Made by a program: the position numbers and the translations under genes
From: a virus
IMG/VR virus record: IMGVR_UViG_3300050011_000164
Location: 20,730 to 84,729 of that record
Length of the DNA stretch: 64,000 bases
Reading direction: 5' to 3' (one strand)
Notes under the pieces: generated by a model
Databases searched by the model: none
Seen by the model: only the letters and a program-made list of their open reading frames with translations
What the model was told of the DNA's origin: nothing
Shown: one piece after another, positions 58,453 to 64,000 of the stretch
Numbering within the stretch: position 1 is the stretch's first letter
Layout of the letters: each line of letters starts with the position of its first letter

Positions 58453-58537
58453 CCAGCCGAGGGTCCAATTCAGCTAGGATTCTAGGAATTATTTTCAGGT
58501 CGCCTTCCTCGGCGATAAGCTCTTCCAGCGTGCTCAC
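58448..58537 (-). CDS. Mini-protein
   Basis: 29 aa from GTG: VSTLEELIAEEGDLKIIPRI..., a single amphipathic acidic helix. GTG overlaps the preceding TGA; this coupling is the main support. Confidence 0.4.
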   Translation of the reverse strand: MSTLEELIAEEGDLKIIPRILAELDPRLV

Positions 58538-58857
58538 GTTCGTGCCTTCCATGCCGCGACAGCCTGCTCGCGGGTGAAGCCGAACTTCACTACCAACTTG
58601 TTTACGGCGAAGGCGGCGAGCTTCGGATAACGGATGCCTTTGATGAACTTGTTGATCTCTTTGGCAGTCGGCGGCTTCACCTTCTTGGGGAAGTCGTCAG
58701 GATGATAGCCGTAGGTGCCCTGAACCTGCACGTGCGTGTTGCTCACACAGCCGTACAGGTTCAAGCCCCACGGTTTGGAATCCTCGCGGCGGATCATGCC
58801 TATCTTGCCGCCGCATTTCGGACATTCTCGGTTCCTGAAATTAGGTCTCTTAGCCAT
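58534..58857 (-). CDS. Zinc-ribbon hypothetical protein
   Basis: 107 aa. N-terminal CPKCGGKIG and later NLYGC form a ribbon; the C-terminal half (ATAKE-like helix, FGFTREQAVAAWKART) is helical. Possibly DNA-binding. Confidence 0.6.
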   Translation of the reverse strand: MAKRPNFRNRECPKCGGKIGMIRREDSKPWGLNLYGCVSNTHVQVQGTYGYHPDDFPKKVKPPTAKEINKFIKGIRYPKLAAFAVNKLVVKFGFTREQAVAAWKART

Positions 58858-59015
58858 TATCCCCTCGGGCGTAACCGCTTCGCCTGTTCCTCTCGACTCC
58901 AGAAAATATCACGTAGGTAGGTCGGCCCAACGATGCGTTCATAGACGTACAGCGCCGTGATCGCGATCACGACCACCCCACTTAGACAAAGGAAAACTTC
59001 ACTCATCGGGTCCAT
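58857..59015 (-). CDS. Small single-pass membrane protein
   Basis: 52 aa: MDPMSEVFLCLSGVVVIAIT..., one membrane helix (7-28) and a basic cytosolic tail. Coupled by TAATG to the next gene. Confidence 0.6.
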   Translation of the reverse strand: MDPMSEVFLCLSGVVVIAITALYVYERIVGPTYLRDIFWSREEQAKRLRPRG

Positions 59016-59017
59016 GG

Positions 59018-59194
59018 TTACTCCTCATGCTTCAAACGATATTTTACCACGTCCTGAGCAACCTTGAATTCGTCCTTGTCGAAAACCTCTGCCAACACGT
59101 GCACCGAGGCGTATCCCCGCATTTCCTCCGCGTCCATGATTCGCGGCTCGTCATTCAGAGCAATATACGCCACGCCTTTGCGGTAGGACGCCAT
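59018..59194 (-). CDS. Small hypothetical protein
   Basis: 58 aa: MASYRKGVAYIALNDEPRIM..., acidic alpha/beta. ATG directly abuts the preceding TAA. No family recognised. Confidence 0.6.
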   Translation of the reverse strand: MASYRKGVAYIALNDEPRIMDAEEMRGYASVHVLAEVFDKDEFKVAQDVVKYRLKHEE

Positions 59195-59860
59195 TTAGAT
59201 CAACTTCTTCGGCTTGTAGCCGCCCATCACGTCATCTTCATCCTTAGGCGTGAACCATACGCCCTCTTCCCGATTCACGTTCCGCATCGCGATGCCCCAA
59301 GCTTCCGAGGCGTAAGTCACGAATTCGTGCATGTTGATGAAGCGGTGACCCGCCTGCTTGAGCAACTCGACAGCCCGCTTCTTAGTCGCGGCACACACGT
59401 AGAACCGACCATCGAAATCACTGTAGTCGCCACGAATGTTCCAAATCTTGAAATTGTGCAGGGTGATGACGGGGAAACTCCAGCCCTTCGACATCGACTC
59501 GTTCCAACCCACAGCTTTACCGTTTGCCAATTCCCACCAGCAGTGAACGTCCTTCTGTGATCCGGGCCACGGTCTGTAATCTGCGCCATCGGTCACACGG
59601 CTGTACTCACGCACGACCCACTCATCGAGCAACAGGGCGGCGGGAGACGGCTTTTCCTTACCGACACCAGCCCAACGCGGCGAGCATACTGCCATGTGCT
59701 CAATGAAGAATTCCTTCGGCAGTTCGTTCCTAAGGCTGCGAACCGAGGCTTGGTACGAGCAGCGGGGACACCACAGTCCCTTGCTGTGATACCCAACGAT
59801 CTCGGAATCCTCTTTGAAGTTCGCCGTGCACTTCGAGCATGAGTAGGTGGTGAGTGGCAT
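59195..59860 (-). CDS. Zinc-finger hypothetical protein
   Basis: 221 aa from MPLTTYSCSKCTANFKEDSE (TAATG overlap). CSKC and WCPRC form an N-terminal zinc ribbon. The rest is alpha/beta with many Trp (WPGSQKDVHCWWELANGKAV). No family recognised. Confidence 0.65.
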   Translation of the reverse strand: MPLTTYSCSKCTANFKEDSEIVGYHSKGLWCPRCSYQASVRSLRNELPKEFFIEHMAVCSPRWAGVGKEKPSPAALLLDEWVVREYSRVTDGADYRPWPGSQKDVHCWWELANGKAVGWNESMSKGWSFPVITLHNFKIWNIRGDYSDFDGRFYVCAATKKRAVELLKQAGHRFINMHEFVTYASEAWGIAMRNVNREEGVWFTPKDEDDVMGGYKPKKLI

Positions 59861-60126
59861 TAGAGTAGCGCCTCCAAAAACTTCTTGACCTGTTGCGCTT
59901 CGGCACAGGTGATGCAACCATCCTGTGCTTCGTTGAACATGTCTAGTTCGTGCTCTGCTTGTGCCCTCAAGTCGGAGATCGTTTTGGGGTGATCGAGCCC
60001 GCCGAACACACAAGCTGGCAGGGCCTTGAGAGCCTCTTCAAAGGTCTTAGGTTTCTTTATTAGATCGCCCTTGAGTGCGGTCACTCGGCTGGCTTCTTTC
60101 CACATTCTGTCTGTGCGTCGGCTCAT
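59860..60126 (-). CDS. Hypothetical helical protein
   Basis: 88 aa, basic helical start (MSRRTDRMWKEASRV) and acidic second half with CITCAEAQQVKKFLEALL. TAATG overlap upstream. No family recognised. Confidence 0.6.
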   Translation of the reverse strand: MSRRTDRMWKEASRVTALKGDLIKKPKTFEEALKALPACVFGGLDHPKTISDLRAQAEHELDMFNEAQDGCITCAEAQQVKKFLEALL

Positions 60127-60644
60127 TAGGAGTTGTCCTCTTCAACGCGGGGACCGTCACACACGTGCTTCGGGTTCACCTTGCCGTAGGCTCCGCAGCA
60201 GGAGAACAGGACGATGCTATTTGGCGAGGACGGAATCAGTTCGCTGCGAGACGACATAACAGCGGCGAGTTCCGCACGCTTCGCGGCAATTTTCTGTTCG
60301 AGTTCGGCGATCTCTTCCTCGATCCGCATCGCACGATTGTTGCTGTGAGCCTGCTCCGCGTCACGCTGAATCATCGGCGTGCTCTGGATGTACTCATTCA
60401 CGGCTTTGACCCACGAGGCGACGATCACCTTGCGCTGCGCCTCGGTAGCCTTGCTGGAATAAAAAGAGTGGTGAGAGGAACGGGGGTTGTCCTGATCGCG
60501 GGCGGGCTCGAAGCCCTTGCCGTGAGCGCATTTCTGTCCGTTGATGTAGATGTGGTTGTATTCGGTGATGGCGAGTTCAACGACGCCCGTGTCGGTTTTA
60601 ATCAGGATGTGGTCGGGATAGTCTTGATAGTCTCGGTCGCTCAT
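60126..60644 (-). CDS. Hypothetical coiled-coil protein
   Basis: 172 aa. Beta N-terminus (HILIKTDTGVVELAITEYNH), then a coiled coil (IEEEIAELEQKIAAKRAELA) and FSCCGAYGKVNPKHVC, a possible metal site. Start codon 6 nt from TATAAT of promoter module copy 2. Confidence 0.6.
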   Translation of the reverse strand: MSDRDYQDYPDHILIKTDTGVVELAITEYNHIYINGQKCAHGKGFEPARDQDNPRSSHHSFYSSKATEAQRKVIVASWVKAVNEYIQSTPMIQRDAEQAHSNNRAMRIEEEIAELEQKIAAKRAELAAVMSSRSELIPSSPNSIVLFSCCGAYGKVNPKHVCDGPRVEEDNS

Positions 60645-60711
60645 GTCCCTATTATACCCAAAAAATGCCCAAATCGCTAGGATTTGGGCATTATATTTGC
60701 TTTGTTTTCAG
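60645..60711 (-). promoter_or_regulatory. Repeated promoter module, copy 2
   Basis: Minus strand TGAAAACAAAG ... CCTAGCGATT ... TTTTTTGGG-TATAAT, 6 nt, ATG. Here CCTAG begins 25 nt before TATAAT. GCCCAAATC/GATTTGGGC around the box forms a 9-bp hairpin with a T-run, so this copy may also terminate the upstream gene. Confidence 0.65.
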
Positions 60712-60715
60712 TGGT

Positions 60716-61801
60716 TTATGCGATGCAGACTAACGCGCAATCGTAGGGGGCTTCTAAGCCCGTCATCTTAGGATACATGATGAGGAAGCCCACCATCACG
60801 GCCACGACAACCACCGTGCTCAGCCTGACCCCGAAAATCTTGGGGTTGCTGCGGAGGGCGACGGGAACCAGTAGAGTCAGCATCGTAAAGGCAATCGCAT
60901 AGTAGTAGTAATAACTAAACGTCCTGCCGATGATTGCCCACTGCAACAAGCTGCTGGCGAAGAGTGCCACAACCACCCCGTCAACAAACATCTTCCCCTT
61001 GATAAAGCTAACCACGCAGAACACAAGAGCCAAAACCCCGCACACCGCCATCGCTGGGTTGGCAACCAAATAGTCCATTGCCCGCTCGGGGTTGGTGCGT
61101 GTGATCCAAGTGAACCACAGTGAGTTGATGGCTGGATTGCCTGTCGCGTGTTGGTGAAAGTGCAGAATGAACTTTGATGCGGTGATGGGGTTGCGACCAC
61201 CGAAAGACGCACAGTAGGTAACAACCGCTGTCAGGATCATCTTCGCCGCACCCTTCAAATACCAGCGGTGATACACAGCCATCAAACCTATCACCGTAAC
61301 GAATACGACAAGGGCAGACCACTTGGTCGCTATTGCACAACCGAAGAGGAACCCCGCAAGCACCCATTGCCCCTGCTTCCATGCCGCCAAACCCCAGATC
61401 AAAAAGCAGATGATGAAAATTTCCAGCATAGCCACTCTCGCAAGAACGAAAGTGAAATTGTTGAAGGTCATGAGCAATGCAGCCAACACGCCAGCTTCAA
61501 AGCGGCTTGTCAGTATGCAAATCAGAACGAAAGCACCTGCAACGCTGAACGCGCCAGCAACCGCCGAGGCGATGCGCCAGCCAAACGGGTTATCGCCAAA
61601 GGCAGTAATGCCGAGACCGATCAACAGCTTGCCCATGGGCGGGTGCTCGGGGTTTGCATCAGGCAGACCGTGCATCAAAGCCTTGGCTCCCGCGACGTAA
61701 CAAGGTTCATCAAAGATGGGGCTGCTGGGCTGACCGAGGCGGAAGGTGAACAGTGCCAAACTTGCCGTAAAGATCAGAGCGGCTGTGATTGCTTTGTTCA
61801 T
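60716..61801 (-). CDS. PMT-family membrane mannosyltransferase-like protein
   Basis: 361 aa, about nine membrane helices. First loop GQPSSPIFDEPCYVAGAKAL with the family's D-E pair, NPEHPPMGKLLIGLGITAFG (H-P-P-x-x-K), FVLARVAMLEIFIICF and GCAIATKWSALVV match the protein O-mannosyltransferase family (GT39, Pmt-like), though shorter than usual (about 450-550) with a small C-terminal part. These use polyprenyl-phosphate mannose and act outside the membrane. Start is leaderless (6 nt from TATAAT). Confidence 0.8.
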   Translation of the reverse strand: MNKAITAALIFTASLALFTFRLGQPSSPIFDEPCYVAGAKALMHGLPDANPEHPPMGKLLIGLGITAFGDNPFGWRIASAVAGAFSVAGAFVLICILTSRFEAGVLAALLMTFNNFTFVLARVAMLEIFIICFLIWGLAAWKQGQWVLAGFLFGCAIATKWSALVVFVTVIGLMAVYHRWYLKGAAKMILTAVVTYCASFGGRNPITASKFILHFHQHATGNPAINSLWFTWITRTNPERAMDYLVANPAMAVCGVLALVFCVVSFIKGKMFVDGVVVALFASSLLQWAIIGRTFSYYYYYAIAFTMLTLLVPVALRSNPKIFGVRLSTVVVVAVMVGFLIMYPKMTGLEAPYDCALVCIA

Positions 61802-61870
61802 GTCTCTATTATACCCAAAAAGAGACTAGAATCGATAGGAATTTTGGACTATATTTGCTTTGTTTTCAAT
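61802..61870 (-). promoter_or_regulatory. Repeated promoter module, copy 3
   Basis: Minus strand TTGAAAACAAAGCAAATATA ... TTCCTATCGATT ... TTTTTGGG-TATAAT, AGAGAC, ATG. CCTAT begins 26 nt before TATAAT. Between it and the next gene is a 9-bp inverted repeat CGTAGCGGG/CCCGCTACG (61878-61912) without a clear T-run. Confidence 0.65.
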
Positions 61871-61964
61871 AAGTTACCGTAGCGGGTTCTTAGCTTTCGC
61901 TCCCCCGCTACGGGCCGAAGGACGGCTTACCGCGTCCCGTTGGTGCGAGTCATCCTCGCGGGCG

Positions 61965-62402
61965 TTAGATGTTCACTTCCTCAACTCGAATTAGTTTGTC
62001 ATGCTCGAAGTAATGAATCCGCTTGATGTTTTGCTGCGGAATATCGGATGCAATTCTTTGAGCGGTGCATTCAACGTCCACGTCCCAAAAAACCAGTTCG
62101 ACATCGGGCTCATACGAACCAACCAACGCAAATTCGATAATGGCGTATTGACCATTCAACGTGGGTTCCTCTCCGACTTCTTCCGTGGATTGCAATGGCG
62201 TCTGGTCAAGATAATCACGACCGTGTTCTCTAGCCTGTGAAAACGCCCCGTAACACCAGACGTATTTTTTATCATTTTCGTTGTCGATGAAGAAGCTGCT
62301 TTTGCGAGCCCACAGTCCAGTTTCTTTAATTTTGTTCGCACGAAACCACGAAGTTGAGTGGTATTTGACCCCCGCCGCTTCGTTGCGTTTTGCCTGTCCC
62401 AT
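61965..62402 (-). CDS. Hypothetical protein
   Basis: 145 aa from MGQAKRNEAAGVKYHSTSWF (a start 15 nt earlier is possible). Alpha/beta, acidic middle, C-terminus IHYFEHDKLIRVEEVNI. No family recognised. Confidence 0.6.
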   Translation of the reverse strand: MGQAKRNEAAGVKYHSTSWFRANKIKETGLWARKSSFFIDNENDKKYVWCYGAFSQAREHGRDYLDQTPLQSTEEVGEEPTLNGQYAIIEFALVGSYEPDVELVFWDVDVECTAQRIASDIPQQNIKRIHYFEHDKLIRVEEVNI

Positions 62403-62406
62403 TGGT

Positions 62407-62563
62407 TTAGACCCCATCCATTGCTTCGGCGATGGTCAGGACGAGGTTCGTTGGTGTCAACGCTCTCCTCGGTGAACTGTGACCCCGTGGTGAGGCTATA
62501 TTTGCTCTGGACTGCCTCGGCGATCTTGGTCGCCAGTAAAATCTTCTCTGCGGTGTTCATCAT
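62407..62563 (-). CDS. Small protein, possibly frameshifted
   Basis: The first ATG overlaps the upstream stop. Frame A reads MMNTAEKILLATKIAEAVQS ... SQFTEESVDTN for ~37 residues, then runs on through the next gene with improbable sequence. A +1 frame from about 62465 gives TPTNLVLTIAEAMDGV and stops at 62407, just before the next gene. Either two mini-genes or one 52-aa gene with a shift. Confidence 0.35.
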
Positions 62564-63153
62564 ACGGTGCTCCCTTCCAGTTTGTGTAATGCGGCGGCGA
62601 GAACTTCCGGCTTGGGTCTTACGCTACTCGGTGCCCAATTCGGTCCACCGATCTTTCGGATTTGAAACACCCGCTCCACCCGCGTGCGGCGGTGCGGGGA
62701 CTTGCGGAGGAATACGGGCTCCTCTGTGTGGCTGTCGCAGAATCGCCGACCGTAGACGGCGACGTAATGCCCCGTGACGCCTATAATGCAGGCGTGCTCT
62801 TGAAAGTCTTCGCGGAATTGGCGGCAGTAACGTGCCAGCGTGGGGCGATCCTTGGAGGGGATAAACTGAGTGGTGAAACCCCCTTTGATGACGATGCTCG
62901 CACTAATACGCTCTTCGCCGCCCTCGACCCGCTGGTAATCGAATTTTTGGATAGTGCGGGCTTCCCACCCCAACATGGCTAAAGTGCGCTGTAGCAACCC
63001 GTAAGGCACACCCTTGATCGTTTTACAACCGCTCAGGTCCCGCATGATGCCCATGATCTTGCTGACTGGCTCCCCTGTCACGGCAGATATGGCGGCAGGC
63101 CCACACCACAGTTTGGTCGTAACGTCGTTTTTGATCGCCCGTAGCTTATCCAC
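62560..63153 (-). CDS. Cysteine-peptidase-like protein
   Basis: 197 aa. TTKLWCGPAAISAVTGEPVS (W-C-G-P-A at 16-20) is the pattern of papain-like/C39-type cysteine peptidases, with a likely catalytic His in ACIIGVTGHYVAVYG near 128. Such phage proteins are often called peptidase C39-like; the Asp/Asn partner is not certain. Substrate unknown. Confidence 0.65.
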   Translation of the reverse strand: MDKLRAIKNDVTTKLWCGPAAISAVTGEPVSKIMGIMRDLSGCKTIKGVPYGLLQRTLAMLGWEARTIQKFDYQRVEGGEERISASIVIKGGFTTQFIPSKDRPTLARYCRQFREDFQEHACIIGVTGHYVAVYGRRFCDSHTEEPVFLRKSPHRRTRVERVFQIRKIGGPNWAPSSVRPKPEVLAAALHKLEGSTV

Positions 63154-63397
63154 GCGATGCCTCCGCTTTTTCCGCAGCGTCCCTGAGGGTCTTGAACTGT
63201 TCCTCAGTGATGGTCTCGGCGGTCGGTGCGTTGAAACGAGTGTAGCCGATGAGGGCGCATCGCTGATCCACGTCGATGCCTACCGCTTGCAGGCGAGTGG
63301 CGAGTTCGAACATTTCCGCAAACTTGGCGATGCCCGAGCGCACTTCGACGATCTGTTTCTCTTGGCGCTTAGTGGGTTTGCCCTTGGGAAGTTCCAT
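63146..63397 (-). CDS. Hypothetical helical protein
   Basis: 83 aa from MELPKGKPTKRQEKQIVEVR; helical and charged. The ATG is 6 nt from TATAAT of promoter module copy 4, which overrules the longer frame to 63469. Confidence 0.6.
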   Translation of the reverse strand: MELPKGKPTKRQEKQIVEVRSGIAKFAEMFELATRLQAVGIDVDQRCALIGYTRFNAPTAETITEEQFKTLRDAAEKAEASRG

Positions 63398-63464
63398 ACC
63401 CCTATTATACCCAAAAATGGGACGGAAACTATAGGAATTTTTGACTATATTTGGTTTGTTTTCA
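63398..63464 (-). promoter_or_regulatory. Repeated promoter module, copy 4
   Basis: Minus strand GAAAACAAACCAAATATAGT ... TTCCTATAGTT ... TTTTTGGG-TATAAT, AGGGGT, ATG. CCTAT begins 26 nt before TATAAT. The most diverged of the four around the box. Confidence 0.6.
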
Positions 63465-63496
63465 CTCACTTACTGGTGGTGGCGACCAGTTTCTCG

Positions 63497-64000
63497 TCAG
63501 AAATTGCCCTTCCACACGCACTCAGTCCGCCTGCTCCCGTTGGCGCTGGCGAGGTTTGTGACACTCTTTGTGTGGAATGGTTCACCGAAGGCTTTCACGT
63601 AGAAATCCTGCCGGTATTCAGTCAGCATCCACTTGAAGCGGGCACGCTTGAGCATGTCAACCATCCTCAGGTGTTCTTCCAGCGGCCAGCTTTTGTAAGC
63701 ACGCACGTCGCATTCAAAATACGGGGGATCAAGGAACACGAAATCATCCGGCGTTAGCTGATCCAGAGGGAGGCTTTTCCAATCCTTGGCCGTGATTTTT
63801 ACGGAGTTGTTCTGCATTAGCCGCTGGCGAAAGCGGAGTCTTTCTCGATAAGTTTCAGGGAGCACGGCGATCTGCGTGGCGGGACCGCCCTTTGCGTAAC
63901 CGCCGCGTGGACTCAGGAACGGCTCTAACAGGACGCTGGCGATTGTTGGCTTACGGTCGGCCCTTTTACGAGCGAGGAAATAACTGTACTGAAGACGCAT
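63497..64000 (-). CDS. D12-class DNA adenine methyltransferase, partial
   Basis: 167 residues to the right edge. EPFLSPRGGYAKGGPATQ near the start and DFVFLDPPYFECD (D-P-P-Y) at ~88 are motifs of Dam-like N6-adenine methyltransferases, followed by LTEYRQDFYVKAFG. The usual first motif (G-G-K and F-x-G-x-G) is not present, so the gene probably continues past 64000 even though the last bases form an ATG. May shield phage DNA from restriction. Confidence 0.8.
   Translation of the reverse strand: MRLQYSYFLARKRADRKPTIASVLLEPFLSPRGGYAKGGPATQIAVLPETYRERLRFRQRLMQNNSVKITAKDWKSLPLDQLTPDDFVFLDPPYFECDVRAYKSWPLEEHLRMVDMLKRARFKWMLTEYRQDFYVKAFGEPFHTKSVTNLASANGSRRTECVWKGNF

Noticed and set aside
61268-61882. 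Plus-strand open frame of 204 codons
   Set aside because: Antisense to the PMT-type gene and runs across its promoter module.
62156-62563. 135-codon minus frame
   Set aside because: After ~37 codons it becomes basic, improbable sequence and overlaps the next gene almost fully; treated as a short, maybe frameshifted gene.
1-64000. CRISPR array, rRNA, integrase, transposase or insertion sequence
   Set aside because: No regularly spaced repeats, rRNA sequence, recombinase motifs or terminal inverted repeats with a transposase were seen in the window.

Overview
This window looks like one side of a large tailed double-stranded DNA phage genome (Caudoviricetes). It has a large terminase subunit, tail-fibre and other virion-like proteins, a divergent sigma factor, phage-type homing endonucleases and a tRNA with encoded CCA. 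Genes are packed in long runs joined by ATGA or TAATG stop/start overlaps. There are no rRNA or host housekeeping operons, no CRISPR array and no integrase. The best host clue is a full TonB-family protein whose proline linker and C-terminal domain match, from memory, the TonB proteins of Acidobacteriota (Terriglobia). An Acidobacteriota host is therefore an inference, not proof.

Layout. Positions 1-9.9 kb: a SprT-like metalloprotease, an unusual pyrophosphatase-like plus RelA/SpoT alarmone-synthetase fusion, a metallophosphoesterase on the plus strand, then many small minus-strand genes. Many of these are zinc ribbons or small membrane proteins, several apparently read from leaderless transcripts. 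Positions 10-21.4 kb: a glycosyltransferase and a polysaccharide pyruvyl transferase, nucleases (HNH, MmcB-like), an Ada-like zinc protein, virion and holin-like proteins, TonB and the sigma-like factor. Positions 21.5-38 kb: the terminase, an unusual tRNA with anticodon CUA, and four very large minus-strand proteins of probable virion function rich in zinc knuckles, Ala/Pro/Gly linkers and repeated K-T-A motifs. Positions 38.1-39.6 kb: two plus-strand genes.

Positions 39.7-51.7 kb: a continuous minus-strand glycan operon. It encodes GDP-mannose 4,6-dehydratase, a ColD/RfbH-like PLP enzyme with His in place of the catalytic Lys, an RmlC-like epimerase, an SDR enzyme, a split thiamine-diphosphate enzyme (E1 alpha plus beta), a short nucleotide-sugar dehydrogenase, and glycosyltransferases resembling GT2, GT6, GT10, GT11 and GT31. 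The GT11, GT6, GT10 and GT31 set is what makes histo-blood-group-type glycans. Positions 51.8-55.4 kb: two plus-strand virion proteins, one carrying two DUF3494 ice-binding-type domains, and a tail fibre. Positions 55.5-64 kb: a homing endonuclease, regulators, small genes, a PMT-type mannosyltransferase, a peptidase-like protein and a D12-class adenine methylase running off the edge.

How it may work together: the sugar operon, pyruvyl transferase, PMT protein and TonB all point to remodelling of the cell envelope or decoration of virions. Expression seems to use two promoter styles. In one, a TANNNT box lies exactly 6 nt before ATG, which implies leaderless mRNA; three of these sit in a repeated module of about 65 bp that carries a conserved CCTAT box. 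In the other, a CAGTATTA box usually stands before a normal Shine-Dalgarno leader and might be read by the phage sigma-like factor. All functions are from reading the sequence; no database search was run.
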